NCBI RefSeq assembly: GCF_026016465.1
Contig: NZ_CP100390.1
Coordinates: 1,960,001-2,024,000 of the forward strand
Reading direction: 5' to 3'
DNA from: Alkalimarinus alittae
GTDB lineage: Bacteria; Pseudomonadota; Gammaproteobacteria; Pseudomonadales; Oleiphilaceae
DNA: 64,000 nt
Made by a program: the position numbers and the translations under genes. Under the pieces are notes generated by a model. It searched no databases and had not been told where the DNA came from. It worked only from the letters and a program-made list of their open reading frames with translations. Shown here piece by piece: positions 37,389 through 49,823 of the stretch. Position 1 is the stretch's first letter. The number at the start of each line of letters is the position of its first letter.

Positions 37389-38909
37389 ATGTGCGGTATT
37401 GTAGGAATTGTTGGAAAAACCAATGTTAACCAAGTGCTTTATGATGCACTAACGGTTTTACAGCATCGGGGACAGGACGCCGCGGGCATTGTAACTTATC
37501 AGGATGATCGATTTTTTCTTAGAAAAGATAATGGGCTAGTTCGCGATGTTTTTCGCACTCGCCACATGCGTAGACTTGTCGGTAACGTGGGGATTGGCCA
37601 TGTTCGGTATCCGACAGCTGGGTCTTCAAGCTCTGCAGAAGCTCAGCCATTTTATGTTAACTCTCCTTACGGTATCACGCTTGCGCACAATGGCAACCTC
37701 ACTAATACGTCGGAACTCGCTGAAGGGTTGCTGCGGTCTGACTTACGACATATTAATACTAATTCCGACTCTGAAGTATTACTTAATGTGTTTGCTCACG
37801 AGCTTCAAAAGCAAGGTAAATTAGTTCCAACAGAAGTAGAAATATTTGAAGCGGTTAAAGCGGTTCATAAACGCTGTAAGGGTGCGTATGCGGTTATCGC
37901 AATGGTAACCGGTTACGGTATTGTTGCGTTTAGAGACCCTCATGGTATTCGACCTGTTTGCTATGGTAAGCGTGAAACCGAGCAGGGTACAGAGTATATG
38001 ATTGCCTCCGAAAGCGTTGCTCTAACGGCAGAAGGCTTTACTTTAGTCAGAGACATTGACCCAGGTGAGGCGATTTATATAGAAACGGACGGTCAGCTGT
38101 ACAGTCAGCAGTGCGCAGAAAATCCGCAGTTAAATCCTTGTATTTTTGAGCATGTATATTTTGCACGACCTGATTCGATCATCGATAAAGTGTCAGTATA
38201 TAAAGCCCGCTTACGTATGGGTGAGAAACTAGCTGATAAGATGATGAAAGAATGCCCCGATTATAATATCGATGTGGTTATTCCCATTCCAGACACCAGC
38301 CGAACGTCAGCAATGCAAATGGCTTATCGGCTAGGGGTTAAATTCAGAGAAGGGTTTATTAAAAACCGTTATATCGGCCGCACCTTTATTATGCCAGGCC
38401 AAAGCCAGCGTAAAAAGTCAGTTCGTCAGAAGCTAAGCCCTATTGAGCTAGAGTTTAAGGGAAAGAACGTATTGCTTGTTGATGATTCAATTGTGCGTGG
38501 TACGACGTGTAGAGAAATCGTACAGATGGCAAGAGACGCTGGTGCAAACAAGGTGTTTTTCGCATCGGCAGCCCCTGAAGTACGCTACCCAAATGTATAT
38601 GGCATTGATATGCCGGCCGCAAGCGAGTTAATTGCACACAACCGGACAGTGGTTGAAATACAAGAAGCGATTGGTGCTGATGGGTTGATCTACCAAAACC
38701 TTGAAGATCTAGTCGAGTGTGCTAAAGAAGGTAACTCGCACATTGATAACTTTGACTGCTCTGTGTTTAACGGTGAGTATATTACTGGTGATATTACGCC
38801 TGCCTATCTAGAGAACTTAGAATTAGCGCGCAAAGAAAGTAGTAAACGTACCAAGAATAAAGAATTCGATGACGATCATACTGTGATCGACCTGCATAAT
38901 AACGATTGA
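37389..38909 (+). CDS. purF: Amidophosphoribosyltransferase
   Basis: PurF makes phosphoribosylamine from PRPP and glutamine, the first committed step of purine synthesis. The 506-residue protein starts MCGIVGIVG; the Cys after the initiator Met is the glutaminase nucleophile. [11 protein letters not shown] belongs to the glutaminase domain, and the PRPP loop [14 protein letters not shown] (about residues 359-372) marks the transferase domain. It ends immediately before metZ, so the two are co-transcribed. Confidence 0.98.
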   Translation: MCGIVGIVGKTNVNQVLYDALTVLQHRGQDAAGIVTYQDDRFFLRKDNGLVRDVFRTRHMRRLVGNVGIGHVRYPTAGSSSSAEAQPFYVNSPYGITLAHNGNLTNTSELAEGLLRSDLRHINTNSDSEVLLNVFAHELQKQGKLVPTEVEIFEAVKAVHKRCKGAYAVIAMVTGYGIVAFRDPHGIRPVCYGKRETEQGTEYMIASESVALTAEGFTLVRDIDPGEAIYIETDGQLYSQQCAENPQLNPCIFEHVYFARPDSIIDKVSVYKARLRMGEKLADKMMKECPDYNIDVVIPIPDTSRTSAMQMAYRLGVKFREGFIKNRYIGRTFIMPGQSQRKKSVRQKLSPIELEFKGKNVLLVDDSIVRGTTCREIVQMARDAGANKVFFASAAPEVRYPNVYGIDMPAASELIAHNRTVVEIQEAIGADGLIYQNLEDLVECAKEGNSHIDNFDCSVFNGEYITGDITPAYLENLELARKESSKRTKNKEFDDDHTVIDLHNND

Positions 38910-38914
38910 GAATT

Positions 38915-40141
38915 ATGGCTAATAGTATAAAAAAAGATGGCGCGATTCCTGTTGCTAATTTAGAGGGTGTAGATATAGACACTATCGCTATTAGAGCAGG
39001 GATTCACCGCACGCATGAGTTAGAGCATAGTGAGGCGATTTTTCCCACTTCTAGTTTTGTGTTTAATAATGCAGCAGAAGCCGCGGCTCGTTTTAGTGGT
39101 GAATCAAAAGGCAATATCTACTCGCGATTTACAAATCCTACCGTTCAAATGTTTGAAGAGCGCATTGCTGCGATGGAAGGTGGTGAGCGTGCTGTAGCGA
39201 CTGCATCGGGTATGGCTGCAATACTAAGCACCTGCGTTGCTTTGCTTAAGCAAGGTGATAATGTTGTGTGCTCAAGAAGTGTGTTTGGTACGACTAATGT
39301 ATTTTTTGAGAAATACATGGCTAAGTTTGGTGTAACAACCACCTTTGTTGACTTAACTGATTTTGCGCAATGGCAAGAAGCAGTGGGTCAAAATACACGA
39401 TTATTGTTTCTTGAAACGCCTTCTAACCCCGTCTGTGAAATAGGCGATATAAAAGCGCTTTCTGAGTTGGCTCATCGTCATGATGCGTTACTAGTTGTAG
39501 ATAATTGCTTTTGTACGCCAGCGCTTCAGCGGCCGCTATTGCTCGGTGCTGACATCGTTGTACATTCGGCTACTAAATACCTTGATGGACAAGGTCGCTG
39601 TGTGGGTGGAGTGGTTGTGGGTAGTAATGTACTCATGGAAGACGTTTATGGTTTTTTAAGGTCAGCAGGGCCTACCATGAGCCCTTTTAATGCCTGGGTA
39701 TTTCTTAAAGGTCTAGAGACACTTTGTTTACGAATGAAAGCGCATAGCGAAAGCGCACTGGCGATTGCTGAATGGCTCGATTCGAAAGACTCAGTAGAAT
39801 CTGTATTTTACACAGGGCTAAAGACACACCCTCAGTATGAACTTGCTAGACAGCAGCAAAATGGTTTTGGTGGTGTTTTATCGTTTAGAATTAAAGGCGG
39901 TAAAGACGAAGCTTGGAAATTTATAGATGGGCTTCAGTTCATTTCTATTACGGCTAACCTTGGCGATACAAAGTCGACCATCACTCATCCGGCGACCACC
40001 ACGCATGGGCGTTTATCTGATGAGGCTAAAGCCCGCAGTGGTATTACTGACAATCTTATCAGAATCTCTGTTGGCCTAGAGTCAGTTGAAGATATCAAAA
40101 AAGACCTGCAATTAGGGTTTATGTCTGCAGGGCTAGCGTAA
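38915..40141 (+). CDS. metZ: O-succinylhomoserine sulfhydrylase
   Basis: MetZ makes homocysteine directly from O-succinylhomoserine and sulfide in methionine synthesis. The frame runs back to a TTG overlapping the purF stop, but ATG 38915 is the more natural start (408 residues). It has the PLP lysine in VHSATKYLDGQGR, the MEGGERAVATASGMAA block and YSRFTNPT near the N-terminus. The DGQGRCVGG string is typical of MetZ rather than MetB. Adjacency to purF is the Pseudomonas arrangement. Confidence 0.95.
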   Translation: MANSIKKDGAIPVANLEGVDIDTIAIRAGIHRTHELEHSEAIFPTSSFVFNNAAEAAARFSGESKGNIYSRFTNPTVQMFEERIAAMEGGERAVATASGMAAILSTCVALLKQGDNVVCSRSVFGTTNVFFEKYMAKFGVTTTFVDLTDFAQWQEAVGQNTRLLFLETPSNPVCEIGDIKALSELAHRHDALLVVDNCFCTPALQRPLLLGADIVVHSATKYLDGQGRCVGGVVVGSNVLMEDVYGFLRSAGPTMSPFNAWVFLKGLETLCLRMKAHSESALAIAEWLDSKDSVESVFYTGLKTHPQYELARQQQNGFGGVLSFRIKGGKDEAWKFIDGLQFISITANLGDTKSTITHPATTTHGRLSDEAKARSGITDNLIRISVGLESVEDIKKDLQLGFMSAGLA

Positions 40142-40158
40142 CGCGGTTCTGTATTAAA

Positions 40159-40211
40159 TTTCTCGGTAAATGATGCTATTTTTCATATATATAGCGTCAT
40201 TTCCTGAGAAA
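40159..40211. other. Long hairpin after metZ
   Basis: Arms 40159-40179 and 40191-40211 pair over 21 positions with one mismatch and two G-T pairs, with an 11-nt loop. No T-tract follows (GATTCTATACT). It is one of the longest intergenic hairpins in the window. Confidence 0.65.
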
Positions 40212-40329
40212 GATTCTATACTATCAGCACTATATTAAGTTTATCTTTTCAATTGTTGAACCACGAAGGTGATTTAGCGCTTGAGAAACGATACACTTCC
40301 TCTTTGTATTAAAAAATAACCCACTCGGT

Positions 40330-42930
40330 ATGAATGAAGCAGACGTAAAAGTAGATAAACAAGGTCGATTTCAGGCTTATATATCACAAGGTGTAAGAGA
40401 AGGTGCTCTGATCGGCTTAGTAGCGCTCTGTGTTTACCTATTTATGGCGCTCTTCTCATACAACCCTGATGATCCTGGTTGGGCTAATACGGGTCATAAT
40501 CAGGTCGCAACAAACTATGCCGGTGTAACGGGGGCTTGGTTTGCTAATGTTCTGTTTTACTTCTTCGGATATGTAGCCTATTTATTTCCATTACTCATTT
40601 CATACAAAGCTTGGCTTCAATTCCATAATCGTCATAAAAAGATGGAGTTTCACTGGCCTCTTTTTTTAGTGCGGTCGATTGGTTTTTTCCTTGTTCTTGT
40701 TAGCGCTACTGGCTTGTTGTCTATTTACTCTATTGCAGGGCTACCTATTTCATCTGGCGGTGTATTAGGGCAAGAAATTTCTGCAAGTATGTTGTCAGCC
40801 TTTAATTTGTCGGGCAGTAGTCTACTGTTGGTCGCGATATTTTTGTTTTCCATCACTGTTTTTACAGGCCTTTCGTGGCTCAAGCTTATGGATAGCACGG
40901 GTGGAATTACGTTAAAGTTCGTGAATAAAATGATTGCTTGGTTTAAACAACTTAAGGCGTTTGTCAGTGCGCGCATACAGGCTTCACGCGAGCGAAAAGC
41001 ACAAAAAAGAGCGCGTAATCCTAATGACAATATCGCCAATATAGACCCACCTATTCTTACTGAGAAAGTCACGGCTAGTGAATCAGCGGCTGTGACAGAA
41101 AATCGCTCGCTGATCAAAAAGCTTCAGCGCAAAGTGGGTATTGGAAAGACGGGGGATAATCCAAATAAAGGTGATGATCTGACTGTTGCTAAACGTGTAG
41201 ATCCTGTAATGGGACGGCATAATGAGCAATCGAGTGACTCTCAACGCCCATCGAGCAATCAGTCTGCTTCAGATACTATTTTCGCAGACAATAATGGACG
41301 CTCAGTTCAGGAAGAGAAAAAAGGGAAAGGACTTAAGATAGCGCCTTTCCTTAAAAAGAGTAGTTCAGCTGAAAGCAAACGAGTGGCTAAGGAGAAACAG
41401 GGCAAGCTGTTCGCTTTTCAAGAGGGAAGGGTACCTCCCATTTCGCTGCTAGATGCCCCTGAAAAGGTAAAAGAACAAGGGTATTCAACTGAAGTGTTGG
41501 AGCACCTGTCTCGCTTGCTCGAAGAGAAACTTGCAGACTTTGGCGTGTCTATTGAAGTTGTCGAGGTTAATCCTGGCCCAGTCATTACCCGTTTCGAAAT
41601 ACAACCAGCCCCAGGTGTAAAAGTTAGTCGCATCACTAATTTGGCTAAGGATTTGGCTCGATCACTGGCGGTATTAAGCGTAAGGGTGGTTGAGGTTATT
41701 CCTGGTAAGTCGGTAGTAGGGATAGAAATACCGAATGAAAAAAGACAGATGGTTCTTTTTAGTGAAGTGCTATCAACTAAAGATTTTGATGATTCGCAGT
41801 CTCCGCTAACACTTGCTCTTGGTAACGATATAGCAGGCGACCCCATTGTCGTTGACCTTGCCAAAATGCCTCACCTCTTGGTGGCAGGTACCACAGGCTC
41901 AGGTAAGTCTGTGGGTGTTAACGCCATGATATTAAGCATGCTTTATAAGTCTACGCCTGAAGAAGTGCGTTTGATCATGATAGATCCAAAAATGTTGGAA
42001 CTATCTATCTATGACGGTATTCCGCATCTATTAACACCTGTTGTGACCGACATGAAAGAAGCGGCCAACTCTTTACGTTGGTGTGTGGCAGAGATGGAGC
42101 GTCGATATCGCTTGATGGCTGCGCTAGGGGTCAGAAACCTTGGGGGCTATAACCGTAAAGTTAAGGATGGTATAGAAGCAGGCGAGCCGTTAAAAGACCC
42201 CATTTGGAAACCCGATGAACACCTTTTGAATGGTGAAGAAGATCGACCTGAATTGACGACATTGCCATGCGTTGTGGTGGTGGTAGACGAATTTGCCGAC
42301 ATGATGATGATCGTGGGTAAAAAGGTCGAAGAACTTATTGCCCGCATCGCACAAAAGGCACGTGCAGCAGGTATACATTTAATTCTGGCCACTCAGCGAC
42401 CTTCTGTTGATGTTATTACAGGCCTTATTAAGGCTAACGTTCCGACGCGAATAGCGTTTCAGGTATCATCAAGAATAGATTCTCGTACAATATTAGATCA
42501 AGGGGGCGCAGAGCAGCTACTTGGACATGGTGATATGCTGTATATGCCGCCCGGCACCGGTTTACCAATACGTGTTCATGGTGCCTTTGTTTCTGATGAT
42601 GAAGTTCATAGAACGGTTGCAGATTGGAAACAGCGTGGTGAACCTGAGTATATAGATGAAATTCTATCGGGTGGCGATACATCAGAACCGATCCCAGGGC
42701 TTTCGGGAGAAAGCAGTGGTGACAGTGAACAAGATGCATTATTTGATGAAGCGATTGCGTTTGTCACAGAAACACGGCGAGCGTCTATTTCATCGGTTCA
42801 GAGAAAGCTTAAAATTGGTTATAACCGCGCGGCTAACCTTGTAGAAGCAATGGAAGCCGCTGGGGTTGTTAGTGAGGCAGGGCATAATGGTGCTCGTGAA
42901 GTACTCGCACCGCCTCCACCAAAAGATTAA
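40330..42930 (+). CDS. ftsK: DNA translocase FtsK
   Basis: FtsK sits at the division septum and pumps chromosome DNA toward the dif site, where it activates XerCD. The 866-residue protein has four to five N-terminal membrane helices (about residues 20-190), a moderate charged linker (about 200-370), the RecA-like motor with Walker [11 protein letters not shown] (about residue 520) and Walker [12 protein letters not shown], and the C-terminal winged-helix gamma domain that reads KOPS ([20 protein letters not shown]). The linker is much shorter than in E. coli FtsK, as in most bacteria. The lolA gene follows after 18 bases. Confidence 0.98.
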   Translation: MNEADVKVDKQGRFQAYISQGVREGALIGLVALCVYLFMALFSYNPDDPGWANTGHNQVATNYAGVTGAWFANVLFYFFGYVAYLFPLLISYKAWLQFHNRHKKMEFHWPLFLVRSIGFFLVLVSATGLLSIYSIAGLPISSGGVLGQEISASMLSAFNLSGSSLLLVAIFLFSITVFTGLSWLKLMDSTGGITLKFVNKMIAWFKQLKAFVSARIQASRERKAQKRARNPNDNIANIDPPILTEKVTASESAAVTENRSLIKKLQRKVGIGKTGDNPNKGDDLTVAKRVDPVMGRHNEQSSDSQRPSSNQSASDTIFADNNGRSVQEEKKGKGLKIAPFLKKSSSAESKRVAKEKQGKLFAFQEGRVPPISLLDAPEKVKEQGYSTEVLEHLSRLLEEKLADFGVSIEVVEVNPGPVITRFEIQPAPGVKVSRITNLAKDLARSLAVLSVRVVEVIPGKSVVGIEIPNEKRQMVLFSEVLSTKDFDDSQSPLTLALGNDIAGDPIVVDLAKMPHLLVAGTTGSGKSVGVNAMILSMLYKSTPEEVRLIMIDPKMLELSIYDGIPHLLTPVVTDMKEAANSLRWCVAEMERRYRLMAALGVRNLGGYNRKVKDGIEAGEPLKDPIWKPDEHLLNGEEDRPELTTLPCVVVVVDEFADMMMIVGKKVEELIARIAQKARAAGIHLILATQRPSVDVITGLIKANVPTRIAFQVSSRIDSRTILDQGGAEQLLGHGDMLYMPPGTGLPIRVHGAFVSDDEVHRTVADWKQRGEPEYIDEILSGGDTSEPIPGLSGESSGDSEQDALFDEAIAFVTETRRASISSVQRKLKIGYNRAANLVEAMEAAGVVSEAGHNGAREVLAPPPPKD

Positions 42931-42948
42931 TTTAGGGAAATCACATAC

Positions 42949-43608
42949 ATGACGACATTTAAAGAACGACTATTTTCAAACGCGATGCGCACGTTGATCG
43001 CTTTTAACTTGATCTTTATATCGGTGACAAGTCATGCAGACGAAGCGACAGAATCGCTTATTCGTCAGCTTGAAAAACTTCAATCCATTGAGGCGCATTT
43101 TGTTCAATACGTGGTTGATAAAGCGGGTACGTCGGTCCAAGAAAGTCGAGGTATACTAAAAGCGAAGCGCCCAGGACTTTTTTATTGGCATACCGAACCG
43201 CCTTTAGAGCAGGTTATTGTTTCAGATGGACATAATGTGATTGTTTATGACCCTGACCTTGAGCAAGCCACTGTACAACCGGTGACAGAGCAGTTGTCTA
43301 ATACGCCGGCTCTTTTGTTTAGTGGTGATGTTAAAAAGTTAGGGGAGAGCTATTTAGTTCATCATAAAAACTGGGATAAGACGATTAATCAATATGTTCT
43401 TATGCCAAGAGGTGCTGACTCATTATTTGAATCTCTTAGATTGCGATTTGATAGCGATATATTGGTTGAAATGCGCTTAACTGATTCATTAGGTCAAAAA
43501 AGCACCATTGGCTTCAACGATGCCAAAATTAATAGTGGAATGACGGATAAGCAATTTGAGTTTATTATCCCAGAGGGCACCGATGTCATTCGCGAGTTAG
43601 GCCAGTAA
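42949..43608 (+). CDS. lolA: Outer-membrane lipoprotein carrier protein LolA
   Basis: LolA is the periplasmic shuttle that carries lipoproteins from LolCDE to LolB. The 219-residue protein has a signal peptide ending SHA-DEA, then the LolA opening [15 protein letters not shown] and the [18 protein letters not shown] block. The order ftsK-lolA-rarA-(crcB)-serS is the common one in gammaproteobacteria. Its stop codon overlaps the rarA start by one base. Confidence 0.96.
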   Translation: MTTFKERLFSNAMRTLIAFNLIFISVTSHADEATESLIRQLEKLQSIEAHFVQYVVDKAGTSVQESRGILKAKRPGLFYWHTEPPLEQVIVSDGHNVIVYDPDLEQATVQPVTEQLSNTPALLFSGDVKKLGESYLVHHKNWDKTINQYVLMPRGADSLFESLRLRFDSDILVEMRLTDSLGQKSTIGFNDAKINSGMTDKQFEFIIPEGTDVIRELGQ

Positions 43609-44990
43609 TGACCACGGCTTCGGGTGACGATTTATTTGGCTCTATAGACGAAAGCCCTAGCTCGGCTATTTCTGGGCAGTATCAACCCCTAGCCGCTCGA
43701 ATGCGTCCGAGAAACCTCGCTGAGTATATCGGTCAAGATCACATATTAGGTGCTAATAAACCACTAAGAGTGGCCGTCGAAAAAGGTGTGTTGCACTCGA
43801 TGATTTTATGGGGGCCGCCTGGGGTAGGAAAAACCAGCTTTGCGCGATTATTAGCCGACTGTTGCGATGCCAATTTTGAAAGTATCTCTGCGGTGCTAAG
43901 TGGCGTTAAAGATATAAGAGCTGCAATAGAACGTGCTAAAAACCTTAGAGCTTCATCTGCCAAAGATACCATTTTATTTGTGGATGAAATTCATCGATTT
44001 AATAAAACCCAACAAGATGCGTTCCTACCCTTTGTTGAAGATGGAACGTTAATTTTTATTGGGGCGACAACTGAAAACCCCTCGTTTGAATTAAACAACG
44101 CACTTTTGTCTCGTGCACGGGTATATACGTTAAAAAAACTCTCAGTTGATGCGTTGTCTCAATTAGTATCCAATGCCTTAAACGACGAACGAGGGTTAGT
44201 GAATGAACATATTAGCATTGACCTTGAGCTTGTCGACCTGATTGCGCAAAGCGCAGACGGGGATGCACGTAAAACGCTTAATATATTAGAAATAGCATCA
44301 GACCTTGCAGAAGAGTCAGAGAGTGGTAAGTTAATTACTAAATCAGTGTTGCAAGAAGTGATGCAGTCGAGCTTAAAGCAGTTTGATAAAGGTGGCGATA
44401 TTTTTTATGAACAAATATCTGCGCTTCATAAATCTGTAAGGGGCTCAGACCCCGATAGTGCACTGTATTGGTATGTTAGGATGTTAGATGGCGGTTGTGA
44501 CCCCCTTTACATTGCTCGGCGTGTGGTAAGGATGGCCAGTGAAGATATCGGTAACGCAGACCCTAGAGCCCTTCAGATTGCCCTTAACGCTTGGGACACT
44601 CAGACCCGTTTAGGGGCACCAGAAGGCGAGTTGACGATAGCGCAAGCTATCATCTATCTTGCGGTAGCGGCCAAAAGTAATGCGGTTTATACCGCGTATA
44701 ATCAATGTCGTGCCGATGTTAGTGCTTCGCCAGCTTATGACGTGCCAGAACATTTAAGAAACGCACCAACCGCGTTAATGAAAGATTTAGGGTTTGGCCA
44801 AGAGTACCGTTACGCGCATGATGAACCCAATGCTTTTGCTGCAGGCGAGAATTACTTTCCTCAAGAAATGAAGGATACCCAATACTACAATCCTGTTGAG
44901 CGTGGAATGGAAAAGAAAATCTCAGATAAACTCAACTGGCTAAGAGAGCAGAATCGAACAAGCCGGCACAAACGATACGGTCAGGATTAA
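43608..44990 (+). CDS. rarA: Replication-associated recombination protein RarA (MgsA)
   Basis: RarA is an AAA+ ATPase related to the clamp loader that acts at stalled replication forks. The 460-residue protein has [20 protein letters not shown], Walker [12 protein letters not shown] (about residues 66-76), Walker [13 protein letters not shown], a sensor [12 protein letters not shown] and the C-terminal tetramerisation domain ([21 protein letters not shown]). ATG overlaps the lolA stop (TAATG), so translation is coupled. Confidence 0.97.
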   Translation: MTTASGDDLFGSIDESPSSAISGQYQPLAARMRPRNLAEYIGQDHILGANKPLRVAVEKGVLHSMILWGPPGVGKTSFARLLADCCDANFESISAVLSGVKDIRAAIERAKNLRASSAKDTILFVDEIHRFNKTQQDAFLPFVEDGTLIFIGATTENPSFELNNALLSRARVYTLKKLSVDALSQLVSNALNDERGLVNEHISIDLELVDLIAQSADGDARKTLNILEIASDLAEESESGKLITKSVLQEVMQSSLKQFDKGGDIFYEQISALHKSVRGSDPDSALYWYVRMLDGGCDPLYIARRVVRMASEDIGNADPRALQIALNAWDTQTRLGAPEGELTIAQAIIYLAVAAKSNAVYTAYNQCRADVSASPAYDVPEHLRNAPTALMKDLGFGQEYRYAHDEPNAFAAGENYFPQEMKDTQYYNPVERGMEKKISDKLNWLREQNRTSRHKRYGQD

Positions 44991-45095
44991 CAACACTTTA
45001 TCATTGTGTAAATTTGAATGGTGTCTCTTAACAAAAAGTTAGCCATTCTTAACTGAATTAATATTCATAATAGCTTACATTTAGGTATATATAAT

Positions 45096-45470
45096 ATGTT
45101 CCAAGTGATGGCCATTGCTTTAGGTGGAGCCCTCGGAGCTTTGTCGAGATACGCCGTTATTGGCTTGGTCACAAGCTGGTTAGGTAAAACGTTTCCATTT
45201 GGTACATTGCTAGTCAATATACTCGGCTCGTTCCTAATGGGTATTTTATACGTGATTGTCGTGCAAAAAATGCATTTGTCACCCGAGCTTAAATCTATAT
45301 TAGTAGTCGGCTTTTTAGGTGCATTTACAACGTTTTCGACATTTTCTTTAGAGGCGTTTAGCTTTATTAGTCAGGGTCAGCTGCTAAGTGCTGTGACGTA
45401 TATACTAAGCTCCGTTATACTATGTATTCTTGCCGTATGGGCCGGCGTATCACTCGCAAAATTACTATAA
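45096..45470 (+). CDS. crcB: Fluoride channel CrcB/Fluc
   Basis: CrcB proteins are small dual-topology channels that let fluoride out of the cell. The 124-residue protein has four hydrophobic segments and the signatures GGALGALSRYAVIG, NILGSFLMG (pore Asn) and GFLGAFTTFSTFSLE (Phe and Na-site region). The 105-base upstream gap contains a short hairpin (45016-45021 with 45043-45048) but not the conserved elements of a fluoride riboswitch. Position between rarA and serS is common in gammaproteobacteria. Confidence 0.95.
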   Translation: MFQVMAIALGGALGALSRYAVIGLVTSWLGKTFPFGTLLVNILGSFLMGILYVIVVQKMHLSPELKSILVVGFLGAFTTFSTFSLEAFSFISQGQLLSAVTYILSSVILCILAVWAGVSLAKLL

Positions 45471-45486
45471 TTGTTTATAAGATTAA

Positions 45487-46785
<1,299 letters not shown>

Positions 46786-46815
46786 TTGCATTTAGCTATC
46801 TGTTTTAAGGCTAAG

Positions 46816-46856
46816 TTGATTAACGGAATCTCAAACGTTTGAATTTCGTTAATCAA
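46816..46856. other. Near-perfect hairpin between serS and cysG
   Basis: The outer arm TTGATTAACG (46816-46825) pairs with CGTTAATCAA (46847-46856). Pairing continues inward (one G-T pair, one bulged C) to the inner palindrome TCAAACGTTTGA (46831-46842). About 19 pairs form in all. No T-run follows on either strand. Confidence 0.7.
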
Positions 46857-46886
46857 ATACACATTACATGAATAACGGTTGTAGTT

Positions 46887-48263
46887 ATGGATTTTTTACC
46901 GCTTTATTTTGATCTAAAAAATGCGTCTACGTTAGTAGTCGGTGGTGGTGAACCTGCTGCCAGAAAGATAGAGCTCTTGCTGAGAGCAGGTGCAAGCGTC
47001 AAGCTATGTGCAAGCGAACCTGTAAAATCAATACAAGCGGTCATCAATAGTGGTGACGTTACCCTGGTGTCTTCAATTTTTAATGAAAAACTACTGGATG
47101 ACGTTGTTTTAGTGGTCGCCGCTACGGGTAATACTGACGTTGACGATGGCATTGCCACAAAAGCGACGGCCCGCAACCTACCTGTTAATGTGGTAAATAG
47201 AGCAAAAAGTAGCTCTTTTATATTTCCATCGATTATTGATCGATCGCCTATTATTGCTTCGGTTTCGAGTAGTGGTTCTTTACCTGTTTTAACGCGTTTA
47301 TTAAGAAGTAAACTTGAGTCGGCTATACCTTCTTCATTTGGTCGGTTAGCTGATGTGGCAGGTAAGTATCGAGATCAAGTGAGGGAAAAGTTCCCAGACC
47401 TAAACCAACGTCGCCGTTTCTGGGAGCACCATCTTGAAGGCCTCTTTGCAGAGAAAATATTTTCAGGTCATGAAGAAGAATCTAAATTAATCTTAGAGTC
47501 TTCTTTAAAGAGTGATGAATTTAAACCCGGCGGTGAAGTCTATTTAGTCGGTGCAGGCCCTGGTGATCCAGACTTGTTGACCTTTAAAGCATTACGGCTG
47601 ATGCGGCAGGCAGATATTGTTTTATATGATCGCTTGGTTTCTCAGCCGATTCTTGATTTGGTGAGAGCTGATGCTGAGCGAGTAGATGTAGGGAAGGAGA
47701 GAGCTAATCATACACTTCCGCAACAACAAATTAATGAACTGTTGGTTACATTGGCCAAGCAAGGAAAGCGAGTATTAAGGCTTAAAGGTGGAGACCCTTT
47801 TATTTTTGGTCGTGGTGGCGAAGAGATTGACCGTCTGAGCGATGAAGGTATTCCTTTTCAGGTAGTGCCTGGTATTACGGCTGCTTCAGGTTGTTCATCT
47901 TATGCGGGAATCCCTCTAACCCATCGGGATTACTCTCAGTCTGTGCGTTTTGTGACAGGCCATCTTAAAGATGATTCCTGTAACCTGCCTTGGCTAGATT
48001 ACGTGCAGGAGAACCAAACGCTTGTGTTCTATATGGGGCTCGTTGGTTTAAGCATTATCTGTGACCAATTAATCGCGCATGGAATGCGTGCAGATATGCC
48101 GATAGCACTTGTCTCTAAGGGAACCACACAAGATCAAAAAGTGGTTGTCGGTACACTTTCCACCATTCCGGATATCGTTAAGTCCGAAAAAGTAAAAGCC
48201 CCGACCATTATCATTATTGGTGAAGTGGTGGGTTTAAGAAATAAACTGAAATGGATGAATTAA
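46887..48263 (+). CDS. cysG: Siroheme synthase (multifunctional)
   Basis: CysG makes siroheme, the cofactor of sulfite and nitrite reductases, from uroporphyrinogen III. The 458-residue protein is the fused form. The N-terminal half is a precorrin-2 dehydrogenase/ferrochelatase with the NAD loop VVGGGEPAARK (about residues 17-27). The C-terminal half (from about residue 217) is the SAM-dependent uroporphyrinogen methyltransferase with YLVGAGPGDPDLLT, RLKGGDPFIFGRGGEE and VPGITAASG. It follows serS as in Pseudomonas and relatives. Confidence 0.97.
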   Translation: MDFLPLYFDLKNASTLVVGGGEPAARKIELLLRAGASVKLCASEPVKSIQAVINSGDVTLVSSIFNEKLLDDVVLVVAATGNTDVDDGIATKATARNLPVNVVNRAKSSSFIFPSIIDRSPIIASVSSSGSLPVLTRLLRSKLESAIPSSFGRLADVAGKYRDQVREKFPDLNQRRRFWEHHLEGLFAEKIFSGHEEESKLILESSLKSDEFKPGGEVYLVGAGPGDPDLLTFKALRLMRQADIVLYDRLVSQPILDLVRADAERVDVGKERANHTLPQQQINELLVTLAKQGKRVLRLKGGDPFIFGRGGEEIDRLSDEGIPFQVVPGITAASGCSSYAGIPLTHRDYSQSVRFVTGHLKDDSCNLPWLDYVQENQTLVFYMGLVGLSIICDQLIAHGMRADMPIALVSKGTTQDQKVVVGTLSTIPDIVKSEKVKAPTIIIIGEVVGLRNKLKWMN

Positions 48264-48277
48264 TCCTAATATCCAGA

Positions 48278-48315
48278 CATAAAAAAAGCGCCAAATAGCA
48301 GGCGCTTTTTTTATG
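48278..48315. terminator. Bidirectional intrinsic terminator
   Basis: A perfect 15-bp stem (48278-48292 with 48301-48315) with an 8-nt loop contains seven A on one arm and seven T on the other around a GCGCC/GGCGC core. It serves the convergent cysG (+) and aroF (-) genes. Confidence 0.95.
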
Positions 48316-48331
48316 TTCGTCAAAAGCGACG

Positions 48332-49417
48332 TTATGAAGTCTTAGACGTAGATCTTGCTGGCAATATATCTTTTAACTTATTACGCATATCTTTAAGGGT
48401 TTTTTCGGTCGTCTCCCAATCGATACAAGCATCCGTTACTGATACACCATACTTTAACTCAGAAAGGTCTTTAGGAATCGATTGATTGCCGAAGTTTAGA
48501 TTACTTTCAATCATTAAACCTACGATTGATTCGTTTCCTTCAAGAATCTGATGAGTGATGTCCTGAACAACTAATGGCTGTAGGTTGGCATCTTTATTTG
48601 AGTTTGCATGACTACAGTCAACCATAATATTTTTAGCAAGACCTGACTTCTCAAGTTGCTGTTCACATAGTGCAATATTGACTGAATCGTAGTTTGGTCT
48701 ACCGCCACCACCACGTAATACGATATGGGAATAAGGGTTGCCCTTTGTTCTAATAATAGCGACTTGGCCTTCTTGGTTAATACCTAAGAAACTGTGTGGA
48801 TGTGATACAGAGTTAAGCGCATTCGTGGCGACGTCTAAATTTCCGTCGGTCCCATTTTTAAAACCAATAGCGACTGATAAGCCACTGCTCATTTCTCGGT
48901 GAGTTTGTGATTCAGTCGTACGAGCGCCGATAGCACTCCAAGCGATAGTATCTTGTAAGTATTGTGGTGAAATTGGGTCTAATGCTTCTGTTGCTGTTGG
49001 AAGGCCTATTTCAGCGATATCCATCAGTAATTGACGACCGATATGGAGGCCTTCTTCAATCGCAAAAGAGTCATTAAGGTGTGGGTCATTAATTAAACCC
49101 TTCCAGCCAACAGTCGTTCTTGGCTTTTCAAAGTAGACACGCATGACAAGTACAAGTGTGTCGCTAACCTCTTCAGCTAGCTTCTTTAAACGAACAGCAT
49201 ACTCTTTTGCTGCTTTTAAATCATGAATTGAGCAGGGGCCCACAACGACAAAGATACGATGATCTTTTCTATCGAGTATATTGTTGATGGTCTCTCTGCC
49301 ATTAAGGATGGTTTGTTCAGCGAGTGTTGTTAAAGGGATATCTTGTTTTAGCTTATCAGGTGTAATGAGAATTTCTTGGCTAGCTACATTTACGTTGTCG
49401 AGAGAAGAGGTGGTCAT
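48332..49417 (-). CDS. aroF: 3-deoxy-7-phosphoheptulonate synthase, AroF type
   Basis: This enzyme condenses phosphoenolpyruvate with erythrose-4-phosphate to open the shikimate pathway. The 361-residue class I protein has VVGPCSIHD (about residues 57-65), VYFEKPRTTVGWKGLINDPH, GARTTESQTHREM and VDCSHANSNKD. The N-terminal ITPDKLKQDIPLT and the C-terminal KYGVSVTDACIDWE strings resemble the tyrosine-sensitive AroF isozyme more than AroG, but the effector is inferred. It converges on cysG. Confidence 0.95.
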   Translation of the reverse strand: MTTSSLDNVNVASQEILITPDKLKQDIPLTTLAEQTILNGRETINNILDRKDHRIFVVVGPCSIHDLKAAKEYAVRLKKLAEEVSDTLVLVMRVYFEKPRTTVGWKGLINDPHLNDSFAIEEGLHIGRQLLMDIAEIGLPTATEALDPISPQYLQDTIAWSAIGARTTESQTHREMSSGLSVAIGFKNGTDGNLDVATNALNSVSHPHSFLGINQEGQVAIIRTKGNPYSHIVLRGGGGRPNYDSVNIALCEQQLEKSGLAKNIMVDCSHANSNKDANLQPLVVQDITHQILEGNESIVGLMIESNLNFGNQSIPKDLSELKYGVSVTDACIDWETTEKTLKDMRNKLKDILPARSTSKTS

Positions 49418-49627
49418 CAGTCCGATCCAATGGTTATTTAATTAGTATTATTACACACCGCATGGGGTACATGCTGTCTAGTGTGGCCCTCAATATGAGT
49501 GAGAGACTTAAAAGTGTATCTATGTTGCTTTATTCAAAATAATAATGCAACGGAATAGGTCAAGGAAGTGGCACAAAAGTATGAAGGTATCGAGTCGGTT
49601 ACGGGCTGATGATATCGTAGGGTAGAT

Positions 49628-49654
49628 AAAAACAAACCCGCTAAAAAGCGGGTT
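49628..49654 (-). terminator. Intrinsic terminator, minus strand
   Basis: A 7-bp stem (AACCCGC 49635-49641 / GCGGGTT 49648-49654) with a 6-nt loop is followed on the minus strand by GTTTTTAT. It begins eight bases after the stop of the small minus-strand gene at 49662. Confidence 0.85.
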
Positions 49655-49661
49655 AATAAAA

Positions 49662-49823
49662 TTAATAGCTGATTACTTCAGGTAAATAAGGAAACTCAGT
49701 TAACGGTCTTTTATCGCATCGTCTTTCGATACTTCTTCTGCATAAAGAAGACCTTCCTTTGTTTGAGGCTGATTGAACATACCGTCTTTCTTGCTTTCTA
49801 CGATCTAACGTTAAGTTATACAT
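49662..49823 (-). CDS. Small Arg-rich protein of unknown function
   Basis: A longer frame starts at 50003, but its first 60 residues lie across the promoter region of the divergent gene. ATG 49823 has GGGGA (49831-49835) seven bases upstream, giving a 53-residue product. It is very basic at the front (DRRKQERR, then SSLCRRSIERRCDKR) and ends PLTEFPYLPEVISY. Two Cys flank an Arg-rich stretch. A terminator follows directly, which supports a real gene. I do not recognise the family. Nucleic-acid or phosphate binding is possible from charge alone. It is divergent from the DUF1631-like/PilZ pair. Confidence 0.6.
   Translation of the reverse strand: MYNLTLDRRKQERRYVQSASNKGRSSLCRRSIERRCDKRPLTEFPYLPEVISY

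Noticed and set aside
44991-45095. Fluoride riboswitch before crcB
   Set aside because: The conserved pseudoknot elements of that riboswitch were looked for and not found; only a short hairpin is present.
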